Origin: Coprinellus micaceus
Lineage: Eukaryota > Basidiomycota > Agaricomycetes > Agaricales > Psathyrellaceae
NCBI GenBank assembly: GCA_951394405.1
Contig: OX596342.1
Span: forward strand, 2,790,001 to 2,854,000
Length of the DNA stretch: 64,000 bases
Direction of reading: 5' to 3'
The position numbers and the translations under genes are program-made. Each line of letters starts with the position of its first letter. The first letter of the stretch is position 1. Under the pieces are notes generated by a model, which saw only the letters and a program-made list of their open reading frames with translations, was not told the DNA's origin and ran no database searches. Shown in pieces: positions 22,001-30,938 of this stretch.

Positions 22001-23866
22001 CTTGCACCATTGAATGAAGTCGTTCCCCATGTATTCCCCTCCTTTATCATCACGAAGTTCCTTGACCTTTGTGCCGAGCTTTCGCTCACTCTTGGCAACA
22101 AAGTCTTTGAAGGCTTGGAATGCGTCACTCTTGTGTTTCAGGAGGGCGACCTCTTTGAACCGTGAGTGGTCATCAATGAATGTGATCCAGTATCGATAGC
22201 CGATTGGTGTCTGTACAGCAAGGGGTCCATGGAGGTCCGAGTGAATCCGTCCAAGGAGCTCTGTTGAGCGATTCGCTGATAGCTTTGGGAATGGATCCCG
22301 ATGTTGCTTCCCTGCGATGCAGTGTTCGCAGGTGTCGTTAAGTTCCGTGCCCTCCTTCACCAGGATGCCAGTGGCCAAGTCTTGGCGCATAAGCGTCTCC
22401 AGACGATCCTTCCCAATGTGCCCTAACCTCTGATGTAATAGTTCCTTCCCGATTTTGGAGATGTAGGCTGCCTCCGTCTCCGTGTTTTCGAGCGTTGTCC
22501 CATTGAGAGAGCCAACAGTTCCGTCGATGGTAGCTGTTAGGAGTAGCTCGCCATTCTTGAAGAAGTCAAGCGAGTCTCCTTCAATTACGACACGCATTTT
22601 GCTCTTCTTAACAACAGAGAGGATCGAGAATAGGTTATTGCGAAGTGCAGGAACATATAGTACATCGTTGAATATCACAGTTTGACCAACTTTTCCGTGT
22701 ATATGAGGCGTGAAACGTACTTCCCCCTTTCCTGTAGCCCAGACGATCTCGTTGTTGGCGAGAGACACAGCAATTTTCACCGCAACCATGTTACGGATCC
22801 ACTTGCGATTGGGTGTCATATGTGAGGTTGCACCTGAGTCTGGGTTCCAGGAAGTATTAGTGGGGTTGTTACGAGCTCGACGGATAAGGGGACTTGCGAT
22901 GTGGGCAACAGTGGCCATCATGACGTTCTCCTCAGCAGTCGCAGCTGTGGTGGGCGTCTCGGCGATCTTGGCCTTCTGGGAGTTCTGGACGCGGCAGTCC
23001 TTGTCCTCGTGCGTGTTCTGCCAACCGTGGACCTTGCACCTGTACTTCGCCTTCTTCTTCGGGGCAGCTGTAGCTACCTGAAGAGCGGCGGACGTCCCCT
23101 CAGCAAGCTGAGTGTTGCGAGCGAGGGAGTCGGCCTTGCGAAGGTGATCGAGGACTTCAAGGGGATTGTCGTCCCCGGTGGAGATGTGGTTGAGCGTATT
23201 GCGGAGGATGGTGTCATCCTTGCCAAGACCAATGGGGATCATGCTGATTGCAAGATCGCGTGCGAGATGAGCAGCCGTGTATCCTTCCTCGAAAGCAGAG
23301 GGCGTAAGGAGTTCACTTGCTCCCCGACTGGTGGATTGAATCGTCGTCGTTGCTCCGTCCGATGTCGTTTGGGAGGAGATGGTGACAGACCGTGTCGTCT
23401 CTGCAAGGTATTCTGCTCCTTGCGGGAGGAGCGCGGTGAGACGTGAGGCGTGCGCCATGCAACGCGATCCGAAGTCGGAGTAGGTCTCCTTCTCAAAGCC
23501 CGAGGACCTCATGCGAAGTGCCATCATCTCCTGAAGGACACTGATGCGAGAGCCAGAAGTCTTGGGCTGGTAGGTTTCCAAGAGCTTCTCCCAGATAGCA
23601 GCGATGTCGGTGACTTGGATGCCAGAGAGGACGGTCTCGAGTTGGGAGTGGTCGAGAGTAGACCGGACGTAGCCGATGAGCTTGGAGCGGCGACTGGCAT
23701 AGTCGGACTTGACCTTGTCGTCGGCATTGCTCCCAGGTTTTTTCTCTTCCCCAGTGAGGATGCCGTAGGCGTTGAGGTCGAAGGCCTTGTTCTCGACAGT
23801 GAACTTCCACTGCTGCACAGTGTAGGCCGTGAGCATGATGGGCGAGGACATAGTGGTAGAGTCCAT
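19040..23866 (-). CDS. Gag-Pol polyprotein of a Ty1/copia element
   Basis: The frame is open for 1643 codons, but the ATG at 23866 (MDSTTMSSPIM) is the likely start, giving 1608 residues; the longer start lies in leader-like sequence. In order: copia-type Gag with an unusual knuckle (C-x2-H-x6-H-x4-C, near residue 277), protease DSGATSH near residue 343, the HHCC zinc site (H-x3-H, C-x2-C) and integrase core (SDLHGP, IDDHSR, RDDKGGEY, QQNGVSERLN), a long acidic and proline-rich linker, reverse transcriptase (YKARLVAKGYSQ, WAPASRLTSIR, VFVDDI) and RNase H (DADHAGCLDTRRSTSG, STEAEYV, DIFTKPL). No stop or frameshift interrupts it. One frame encodes both Gag and Pol, as in Drosophila copia, so Gag excess must arise by other means. 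Confidence 0.95.
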   Translation of the reverse strand: MDSTTMSSPIMLTAYTVQQWKFTVENKAFDLNAYGILTGEEKKPGSNADDKVKSDYASRRSKLIGYVRSTLDHSQLETVLSGIQVTDIAAIWEKLLETYQPKTSGSRISVLQEMMALRMRSSGFEKETYSDFGSRCMAHASRLTALLPQGAEYLAETTRSVTISSQTTSDGATTTIQSTSRGASELLTPSAFEEGYTAAHLARDLAISMIPIGLGKDDTILRNTLNHISTGDDNPLEVLDHLRKADSLARNTQLAEGTSAALQVATAAPKKKAKYRCKVHGWQNTHEDKDCRVQNSQKAKIAETPTTAATAEENVMMATVAHIASPLIRRARNNPTNTSWNPDSGATSHMTPNRKWIRNMVAVKIAVSLANNEIVWATGKGEVRFTPHIHGKVGQTVIFNDVLYVPALRNNLFSILSVVKKSKMRVVIEGDSLDFFKNGELLLTATIDGTVGSLNGTTLENTETEAAYISKIGKELLHQRLGHIGKDRLETLMRQDLATGILVKEGTELNDTCEHCIAGKQHRDPFPKLSANRSTELLGRIHSDLHGPLAVQTPIGYRYWITFIDDHSRFKEVALLKHKSDAFQAFKDFVAKSERKLGTKVKELRDDKGGEYMGNDFIQWCKGLGIARQHTVKATPQQNGVSERLNRTLTEGVIAMLNQARLPMMFWGAAVLYYTDILNATPSSTLSNTTSYEVWHKAKPDLSMHRVFGCRVYVHVLRKDRKNLQSHTEPCVFIGFEPGYKGWKCYNPVTKKITISRDVIFAESTFPGLSTVGNEQAYTPIGIRDIWPDADLEPENPPLAPPHAPIAPPPPPHDHPDDGSDESDNDDDGDQAAPRTPERPPKTEPKTPATQQPSVHPSIPPTPTKRDPSSTPSTKQLLPIPALFPGLPAPAEDGPMFPELPPPAPVAPPAPAQKRTRPPPPPPRESIPRKAKVPKAPPLVAQSSRPVRKTATTVKDYQLASGKGRRGTIPVARREGGEQVADRGGAQRNNQLPETEDEDEDEDDDEDDEPVQPIAAEDFDLDDEPVDMEDALRATSILDSLISLYHVPLEETLTLDQGMEMAFYMAQDKALGAATRRPGDAPRTHWEAFAGPDGEHWQTAAQVEIDALTTNGTWELVELPEGRKVVGSRWVFLIKRKADGTIDRYKARLVAKGYSQMPGVDYDQTWAPASRLTSIRAIFAQAAMEGHFIETIDVDNAYLNGTIEEQYEVYMEQAPGFEIKNPDSKGRRWVCRLKKGLYGLKQSGRLWYQKLASELEAIGFTQIKSDPAIYVWEMDGTRIVVPVFVDDITITSKSQEKIQWLKDSLAKVFKIKDLGPTSYLLGIKVDYDRENRVMRLSQTQYILDMLARFKMEDCYPVGTPMDPGSGATLTKYIPNKADDEMMKNVPYMNAIGALIYLMIATRPDIAYAVAKLAQYNSNPGPMHWKAVKHLFRYLKGTKDLKLTYRNNGSKMSSELFQAYSDADHAGCLDTRRSTSGFVIKMGSGAVSWSAKKQSTVADSSTEAEYVSASSAGRDIIWMRTLLKELGHDVSTPSPLMVDNQSALKVLRNPELHSRMKHIDIKMHWIRDAIKRGDITVHFLSTTDMIADIFTKPLPKPAVERHRLALGLE

Positions 23867-24442
23867 GATGGTAGGTGATAAAGAATGGGAGAGGATAAAA
23901 TGATAGGTACGAAACGATAAGTGATAGGTGATAGGTAAAGTGCCCGTGATTTTGTAGGTAAAACGGACCAATACGTAGATATCCTAAAAAGGAGTTGAAG
24001 TTTTACACTAAGATCCGCAGAGGGAACTCCGCTGTCACTTTGAGTACCGGTTACTGAAAGCGTTTGGATGGAGGGAGCGCTACCGTTGCGTCGTTTCCCC
24101 AGTCCAACCGAATCAGGCCTCTCAAAGAAGGATCGCTACTCTAATTCCGCAGACGGTAAGCGTCTGTGGACTTCCTGATAGCTTCTTTCCCGTAGTGGGA
24201 ACGCTTGCCGCGGGGTAGAAGGTGGTAATGGAAGTTGATACGTACTCCTGAGTATCAGGAGGGGTAGTGGAATGTAAGTAGCGAAACGTAAATAGCGAAA
24301 GTGAAGATAGTGAAAATGTGAAGGGAGATAGGCTTCAGGTGGAGATATCACACGAGAAGAGGCCGTAGGCAATGGGCGATCGAGGGGCAGTGGAGCGGTT
24401 ACCGCGGTGTCTGATAACGGATGGCGTGATCAGAGGAGCCCG
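23867..24442 (-). other. 5' leader of the copia element
   Basis: About 580 nt between the primer site and the likely gag-pol ATG. The gag-pol frame is open into it from 23971 but the codons look non-coding. It may hold packaging signals; nothing specific is recognisable. Confidence 0.5.
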
Positions 24443-24453
24443 GGGCTCATAAC
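24443..24453 (-). promoter_or_regulatory. Half-tRNA primer-binding site of the copia element
   Basis: In element sense GTTATGAGCCC, one base from the 5' LTR. This is complementary to GGGCUCAUAAC, the anticodon arm and loop of initiator tRNA-Met, with CAU as anticodon. Drosophila copia and yeast Ty5 prime from this internal position with a cleaved tRNA. Confidence 0.75.
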
Positions 24454-24454
24454 T

Positions 24455-24837
24455 TGTAGAACGATGCAAGTATGACCCACTGTAAGTGGGGAGAGTTCGA
24501 TGGTTAGATTGAAAGTAAGTAGGGTATACAAGATACGCACCTGTAAGTGGGGAGAGTTCGATGGGACTCACCCACTTACAGTGTGGACTATATACTGTGG
24601 AGAACAATAGATAACCTATATGCGGAACAATAAGAAAGAACAATAGACGTTCCATAAGTAGAGAACAATAGCAGTGAATGGAGATAAGGTGGAGATAAGA
24701 GAACAATAAGTGCGAGTATAATAGGAATAATACAAGGTGGTTGTTGTTCTCTGTAGAACAATAGAAGATAAGTAAAACGTTCGAAATAGAGGTATTCTTT
24801 GTAGAGATAGAGTTGACATGAGCATTGTCTTCCAACA
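24455..24837 (-). repeat. 5' LTR of the copia element
   Basis: Same length and, by eye, same sequence as the LTR at 18630-19012. In element sense it begins TGTTGGAAGAC next to the CATCC duplication at 24838-24842 and ends TTCTACA next to the primer site. Confidence 0.92.
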
Positions 24838-25124
24838 CATCCTTCACCCAAACTGGACCACAGTTGGTGCGATGATAAAGGCACAGCTAGAGAACACACA
24901 GATTTGGGGGGTATGTGACGAGTGCAAGGCAACGACGATCCAGTACCTGGACAACCGCGGAGTGTTCGAGAAAGATATTAATATTGTGGAGGAAACGGTG
25001 ACGGAGATAAAACGCATCCACGGTGTTACTACCCCTCTCCGATTTTGGCTACCCGGCTGACGAACCCATCTACAACTACCATTAGTTCCCTCCCCATTCG
25101 CATACCCACTAAATACTCACCAGT

Positions 25125-25824
25125 ATGCCTCTCCGCACTGGAAACATGGCCAGGTCGAATGCCCCTCTTATTGATCGCGCTCGCGGTGCAAGCCTGAAGC
25201 TACGGACCAAGAGATCGAGAGTGCATGGGAATCGGGTCCATAAGTATCCTGATCTGTGAAGTTGGAAAGAAGGGCTCACTTCGATCTGAAAAGAACGGCG
25301 CCTTCAACGAGGCTGAAACACTGGGAAAGCAGACGATCGAATCGACTACCTCCCTTTGCAAGGCACATGACGTGCAGGGGTAGACACAGGTGCTCACCCC
25401 TTAGCCCTAATTCAAGGTGTGCGTAAGCAGCATGAGAACCGGAGCGAAGGGGTTCGGAACAGGTGCTGGACAAATGCTCATCACGGCCTCTGGTTTGGAG
25501 CCCAGGAAATCCAAGTGTCTGCACAAGCACCATTGGCAGACCGAAAGGTTGCTTCTGGGGGTGTTCCACGTAGAAAGAAGCAGCACAAGAGGGGGGCACT
25601 GACACGGAGAAGAACGTGAGTACCCACCTTTAATTCGGGCACAGCTCAGTCCCCCACTCCATCTAATTGCCCAGAAACCAGCCCAGAAACCGATGGTCTT
25701 GATCCACGAGTTGACTCAGAGCACCGTATTGTGGATAGGACATGCCGGTCTGAAGAGAAAAGCGGTCCTATGCATGAGTAGCACAGATACTAGTAGTCGA
25801 GATGGAAGGGGATGGAGAGCATGA
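25125..25824 (+). CDS. Possible small spliced gene, function unknown
   Basis: Starting at ATG 25125 (MPLRTGNMARSN), coding-like stretches are separated by splice-like sites: about 25125-25220, 25294-25379, then a part from about 25420 to 25614 ending at GTGAGT, and a last part to a TGA at 25824 (MVLIHELTQSTVLW block). The third part is open in two frames, one of which is rich in Lys/Arg (RRKKQHKRGALTRRR), and I cannot link it to the second part with clean GT-AG sites. It may therefore be a real basic protein whose exons I have misread, or a decayed gene. No domain is recognised. It follows the BTB gene on the same strand after 64 bp. Confidence 0.3.
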
Positions 25825-25985
25825 GTCCACCGTTGATTTGCTGGTCCGTGAGACCAACTGTCATACACGTGAACCCACTGATAAGATAAGATAAGTACTG
25901 GCGGAGCCACCAGATGCCCTCTCGAGCCGAAGGGAAGCAAGGACAACAGGACCCCTACTAGGAGTGAATGCCCCATCCTACTTAG

Positions 25986-26261
25986 TTGCGCCTAGTCAAA
26001 TAATTGCGCGCCCTTGTAGAAGAGTTGCGCGCCAATCTGAAAGTTGCGTTGATCAACCAGAGAGTTGCGCCGATCGTCCCGAGAGTTGCGCTGTGACCTC
26101 AAAAGTTGCGCTCCTCGTCTCCAATTTTTGCGCGGATACCACGAAGTTGCGCAAACCCAAATGACCTCTAGAATTGCGCGATTTGGTACGAAATAGGGTA
26201 AAAAGTAGCGCAAAATGAATATTAGTTGCGCGTTGACTTTTTCCCCAAACTGCCCGCCATA
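25986..26261 (-). mobile_element. GCGCAA-array element, copy B
   Basis: In minus-strand sense it starts TATGGCGGGCAGTTTGGGG at 26261 and carries about eleven GCGCAA hexamers spaced roughly 18-35 nt to 25986. The first 180 bp match copy A at 11655 closely; the rest matches the part of copy A beyond its foldback insertion. It lies directly downstream of a truncated micropeptide-like frame, which it seems to have cut. No coding capacity. Confidence 0.6.
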
Positions 26262-26313
26262 CTCCTGTGTCATCAATGACTACGCCAACCTTTACTATGT
26301 TGGGCTTCCCCCT
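26262..26313 (-). pseudogene. Truncated relative of the 25-residue micropeptide genes
   Basis: In minus-strand sense this frame reads GKPNIVKVGVVIDDTG, aligning without gaps to residues 2-17 of the two intact micropeptide frames at 27888 and 37183. The codon aligned with their ATG is AGG here, and the C-terminal KPPKK part is replaced by copy B of the GCGCAA element. It is therefore a relic broken at both ends. Confidence 0.5.
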
Positions 26314-27887
26314 TATTGATGGATATGCAGAGGCTGAAGGGATTGATTGGGGATGTATGTCGCCGAAGGGCACCTGCGTGCGTGGGCTGCCAGAGTGATG
26401 TCGAGTGCTGTCCGTGTGGATTGGCTATTTGATCACGGTTTGGCCGTGGATGGTAGGGGTAGGGGCGAACGCACCGGGATCTGCGCAAGTAGGAACTGAT
26501 GAACTAGACTACCCACCTTGAGTGCTTTTGTAGCCCGCGCGATTGGCGAGGGTGGGACGAAGCACAGCTCTGAGTTAGGAGGACATACTGTAACATATCG
26601 TCTGGAACTACGAAAGTTTCGCGAAATTAAGCCCACAGTTCCTTTTACGATCAGTACCCGACTACCCAGGACCGGCAATCCGATATCCGGACTTTGGATC
26701 AAGAGGGACCTGGGTGAGGGCTAAGGCCTAAGGACTGATGTTCAAATTCGAACATGGAACAGTCAAACACAAATGTGGGTTCTGGAATGGAATTGCTGCT
26801 TAACTCCAGGGGCGAGTCAGTGAGTGTCACGGCTCCATAGAAGTGGCATGGATTGACCTAGCCTCTGGCACAGATCCACGTCTTCGAACATTCACGAGAG
26901 CCTGATGTGTGCAGCACGGCGCTCACAGAGTTAGTTGTGGTGCCATATGAAATAGCACCTCCGCGGCATGGCTTTATCTTGCACACATTAACAGTTGAGT
27001 GGTGTGAATACGCAGCCTTCGTTCCCTAATGAAATCGTTCTCCGGCGCCTATCTTATCTTATCCGGATCGGCGCACCGCTGATCCAGACCCAGAGCATAG
27101 TCTTTTGAGGCATCGGCATGATTTCAATCGTCCCTCCTTGGTGTGCATATATTTAGCCAATCAGCGCGCGGAGTTAGTGAGACACAGATGTTCCACCTTT
27201 TGATTCGCTCTGCCAAGTATAATTGGGATACTGAGAAAGACACTTCTACAAGATTGTGGGGAGGGTGTCCCGGCTACGTGGGGACACCTTCATTGTTTAT
27301 CCGTTCCCCGGCACCGCGCGGGTGTCGTTCGTCTCACCACATGATGCGGAACGGACGCTCGGAAGCAAAGCTTCTGAGCCCTGAGATTTGTAGTATAAAA
27401 ACCCCAATGTACTTACCTACATTCCCCAGCTCGTGCTCCCCCGAGCTCGCTCCCTCCTTTCGTTCCCCCCAATGTCAACGTCCCTTAGGGCGTGATCCCC
27501 CCTCGCAATCCTCCCGCACCGACAGGGGTTATGATCCTCACAATATGCAGGGCTTCGATGATTGACGTGGGATCCGAGGACACCGCGAACCGGCAAACAG
27601 GAAGTCGGCACCCATGGTTCTGTGGTTACGGGATGAACCGCACCAGCCCCGCACAGAATATCAACGACATGAGACTCCGTCGGGGAAGTCTTCCCCTCGT
27701 CAGAATATATTTGCGACACAAATGTTGCTACCTGAACAGTTCTGTCATGTTCCGGTAAGGATAGACATCATGATAAACCCCGGATACAATTTTACAATAC
27801 AGGAGCACAACGTCTATGGAAGTGTTAACATTCATGCACCAGATGCAGGTTCGACTTGAGAGGCCTTACCTGTTTGGAGAAGGGTGT
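26314..27887. other. Intergenic, no supported gene
   Basis: About 1.6 kb of mixed sequence with short overlapping frames on both strands and no recognisable motif. It separates the micropeptide relic from the intact minus-strand copy. Confidence 0.5.
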
Positions 27888-27965
27888 TCACTTCTTCGGC
27901 GGCTTCAGTGGCTCTCCATTGGCGCCAATGACAACGCCAGCCTTTATTTGATTGGTTTGACCCAT
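27888..27965 (-). CDS. Candidate 25-residue micropeptide, copy 1
   Basis: ATG to TGA encodes 25 residues starting MGQTNQIKAGVVIG and ending LKPPKK. It aligns without gaps to the equally long frame at 37183-37260: 14 of 25 residues agree (MG, K8, GVVIG, G17 and KPPKK), and the GVVIG and KPPKK codons differ mainly at synonymous sites, a sign of selection on protein. An in-frame TGA lies three codons before the ATG, so it is not the end of a longer frame. A TATA box lies about 200 bp upstream, and GT/AG sites in between could mark a 5' UTR intron. A GTAAGG donor follows the stop closely. No signal peptide, Cys or CaaX is present. Function unknown. Confidence 0.5.
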   Translation of the reverse strand: MGQTNQIKAGVVIGANGEPLKPPKK

Positions 27966-28164
27966 CTTTTTTCAGTGCACTGAACCTGTATAGTTGAGTG
28001 AGGATGCTCTTTGTGGTGTAGATAGACCGAGGGCAATGTCCAGGGCGGATATTTGCACAATATGAACAGAGGCTTAGAGTATGGATAACGAGGGCTGTGT
28101 AGGGAATGCCGCTTACCAGGGGATGTTAAGGACAAGATGCGTGAAAATGCAGAAAATGAACGGT

Positions 28165-28171
28165 TTTTATA
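28165..28171 (-). promoter_or_regulatory. Candidate TATA box of micropeptide copy 1
   Basis: TATAAAA in minus-strand sense, within GGTATAAAAACC, 200 bp upstream of the ATG at 27965. Confidence 0.4.
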
Positions 28172-28856
28172 CCGTGTTTCAATGATGGATTACGAGGCTG
28201 GAAAAGTTGCGCGAGCTTCTCATCAGTTATGCCGGCCGCATCTCGTAGGAGCCTGACATGTTCCCCAAGCATTCAGGATGGGTTTGCAATTTCTCTTCTC
28301 AACCGCAGCCCAATATCCGCTTGTTCCCTAGAAATACACGCCGCACCAACGACGCAGTGGTGTAAACGCTCGCCTTATTTGGGAGGCGCCTATGCCACAG
28401 ATAATGTATAGCCCTACCGATTAGAAACCGCCGTGTCGTTGACTACGTCTACACATCTTTAACGATGCAGGTTTGTGAAGGAATTGACCCAACTGGGCAG
28501 GCTGAAAAGGCGATAGGATGTGTATGACATAAGGTATGTTGGTTGAGAGTAGTGCCCACCCCCCACCGTCGAGAAGCGGTGGGGCGGAGTAATCATGACC
28601 GTGACTCTCAGCTCTGTTGATGATAATCCTCCACCAGAAGCCCATCGGGGCACAGTATTTTTAGGGCACGAAGGATGGACAGTGAGTGGGTTAACCTCGC
28701 CCCACGGGCGCCGACCATGCACTTGGGCGCTCATTTCTCTAGAGGGCCTTGAACGTGGGGTTCAAATACGTAGGTATCAGGGTGTGGTGGTGTCCCCAAG
28801 CTCCTTATTACGACGTAGAATTCGATATGCTCTGAGTTCAGTCTTAGGTATGTAGC
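28172..28856. other. Intergenic, no supported gene
   Basis: No coding or repeat signal recognised before the inverted-repeat element at 28857. Confidence 0.5.
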
Positions 28857-29595
28857 GTTGGCGGGTTCTGCACAGTCAAAATCTGAGATTTCGAAGTCGA
28901 AGCCAGCGGAATTCAAATTTCCATTCAACGTGCGATTAGCGATGGGTTTAATTCTAGGTGCCGTTGACTCTCGTTGTGGTCCTGCAGAGACATCTATGGG
29001 CTATAACAACCCTTTCCGTATGGTAAGAAAGACGTGAACGTTCAGGCGGAGGGATAGAAACAGAATCCAACGTTCCCCACCACTCCGGTAGCCCCGGCCT
29101 CGGGGATGGGCGCATTCACGGTATCCCCGTGCCCTCATTGTGAGGTAGATTTACGGCATGTTTCGCAACTGCATGCTCATTAAGTCGGGGATGTTGAGGA
29201 GATGGATATTTCTGTTGCACATAGATCGTGGCTTAACTCTGAAGATTTCCATCGAAGCGCTTGGCGAGGATAAATTGGGACGAGGTTCTCATCCATTCCA
29301 GAATATATGACACTTGACTGAAGGCTTCAACCAGAAAAAGGGTTACACTCGTCTACAGAGGTTTGTACCGCTGTATTTGCTTTTTAGAGTGAATTGTGCA
29401 AAAGACACGCTCGCCTGTAACTCAGCGGCCTTGGCTGTGTATTTTTAAGGTCCGACTGGAGCACTAGAGGGTGCTTGCTATTCAAAATGCCTAGCCCAAA
29501 CGCCTTAGAAACCCCTAAGTACATCGCGGGAAGAAGCAACGACGCTTCGATTCGCGTTTTGATTGTCGATTTTTGACCGTGCAGAACCCGCCAAC
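28857..29595. mobile_element. Non-autonomous inverted-repeat element of about 740 bp
   Basis: A 27-bp terminal sequence starting GTTGGCGGGTTCTGCAC at 28857-28883 is repeated inverted at 29568-29595 with one substitution and one extra base. The inner edges also share a TCGAAG block. The interior has no long frame. No clear target duplication is visible next to the ends, so the exact borders are open. It resembles a MITE or deleted DNA transposon. Confidence 0.55.
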
Positions 29596-30005
29596 CTTAC
29601 ACTAGGGGACAGACATATATACCCAGAAGCGGGCGCGCGCTTACGTTCGAGGATCGACTTGGTATCGCAAAATACTGCCTATCCAATCCTGATTCTGCGC
29701 AACTCGCCGGCCAGCCTTCTATTGATTAGTAAATCACCACCCTGACCGGGTTACCCTCGTTTCGGACGACGCCCATCGAGTCTCGGCTGTCTTGGATGCT
29801 TCCACTCCAGGGTGCCGTACCTCACGAACGCTGATACCAATATTCCGGCTTTTTGATGCCAGAGAAGTCTCAATGATTCCTCGCCGCAGGGATCGTGTGG
29901 GGTGCTAACGGGGGAGTTAACTACGAGACGACGAGATGGAGAGTAACATCGGTGATGCATATACCTACACCACCGTGGAGGTGCACTAGGCTTTGATGAA
30001 TGGGG
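29596..30005. other. Intergenic, nothing recognised
   Basis: Mixed sequence between two repeats; no gene or motif supported. Confidence 0.5.
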
Positions 30006-30480
30006 TGTAGAGACGCAGGGGAGTGCGCGCTCTGAGTTCGTGTTGGGGATTCGAACTCTCACCAAACCGCCGTACGCATCGAGAGGGCAAACGAATGTAT
30101 TCGGTTGATAGATAAAATAGAAAGGAAAAGACTGAGAGTTGGGGAGAAGCGAAGGGGGGAAGGGAAAGGGGGGAAAGTGCGAACTAGGGAACCATACGAG
30201 AGGCTACGGGTATATGTGAGTGCGCGGATGCGCCCTCGCCAGGGGGATCAGTAGTCTAGCGTGAGACGCGAGACGCGTCGAACAAAGCAACGGATCATTG
30301 CGATCTACCTCCGAATGACAGATGCGAGATGGGCAGCTATCTATCCCCGGAACGGGATGTCCAGCTGACCTCGCGCCATGCCCGCCGGGTGCGAGACATC
30401 GCCCGGTCGCTGTCTCCTGCCTAATCGGGAAATGATCGATAGTTGGGGACTTCGCGCCCAAGGGCGAGGGCGTCCCCACA
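30006..30480 (-). repeat. Solo LTR, complete copy
   Basis: In minus-strand sense it starts TGTGGGGACGCCC and ends GTCTCTACA, with a pyrimidine-rich stretch and the block TTCGAATCCCC before the end. It is flanked on both sides by GGGG, consistent with a 4-bp target duplication. Two relatives lie at 30939 and 34643. No internal coding region is adjacent in the correct orientation, so it is a solo LTR. Confidence 0.7.
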
Positions 30481-30938
30481 GGGGGGCGGAGGTGGTCCAA
30501 AATGATCCATTGGTTGTCACATTGCACTCACTTGGACGTATGTAAGAAGGGCCCACCTGAGCCCTGAATCGGTCGCCTCTCATCCTTGCGAACCTTGCGA
30601 CATCTCGCATGTACTGACCAACATGACCACGGGTCCCACAAATCCCGCGCAGGGATGATCCCAAAGGAGTGCAGATGGGATCCGAACCGATGGATAGGCG
30701 TTCAAGTAAGAGAAGGTTAATGCATACTTCGTGAATGTATAGTGCTCATGTTTCAGATCGGCACCTGCTACTTACCAGCAGCTCCAAGCTGCGTATCTCG
30801 ATTCATTCGGAAATAGGCGACACTGCACGTATAGCCGAAAATGCCACGCCGTTCTGGTTCCACAGTGTTACGCCTTCACTTGCCCACCTTGTGGCCTTCC
30901 CAGCGCACACCGTCAACACTCCCATCGCTAGAGTCCAC
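30481..30938. other. 458-bp spacer between two same-orientation LTR copies
   Basis: No coding sequence. Because LTR copies flank it in the same orientation, it could be the interior of a small TRIM-like element, but the right copy is truncated and I see no convincing primer site. Confidence 0.35.

Larger units (their letters stand above)
18630..24837 (-). mobile_element. Complete Ty1/copia-like LTR retrotransposon
   Basis: The 6208-bp element has two 383-bp LTRs that I find identical on reading, flanked by the 5-bp duplication CATCC (18625-18629 and 24838-24842). It carries a half-tRNA primer site, a single long gag-pol frame with all domains in copia order (protease, integrase, reverse transcriptase, RNase H), and a purine tract before the 3' LTR. 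All features needed for movement are present, so it is probably young and may be active. It is inserted antisense to the BTB gene. Confidence 0.93.
17777..25060 (+). pseudogene. BTB/POZ-like protein gene split by a copia element
   Basis: Exons 17777-17863, 17929-18158 and 18220-18629 continue at 24843-25060 after the inserted retrotransposon. Removing the element and one CATCC copy gives exactly 315 codons with no frame break. The N-terminus RWYYPDGSIVLM followed by a short BTB-type fold (SAVFDATFSL, LVTFLYSGS) and a helical part with ILDLSSFFDIADGI and HLARKYDIPQWIEPA matches the usual plan of mushroom BTB proteins, thought to act as adaptors in protein binding or ubiquitination. The last exon encodes ILHPNWTTVGAMIK and ends RFWLPG. 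Introns are 65 and 61 nt. The insertion sits in the sense exon and should abolish the protein, yet no other damage is visible, so the disruption appears recent. Confidence 0.8.

Noticed and set aside
23867..23971. Upstream start of the copia gag-pol frame
   Set aside because: The 35 extra residues look like translated leader; the ATG at 23866 gives a usual copia Gag N-terminus.
30481..30938. TRIM element between two same-orientation LTR copies
   Set aside because: Right copy lacks its 5' half, flanks do not match as a duplication, and no credible primer site or purine tract is visible.
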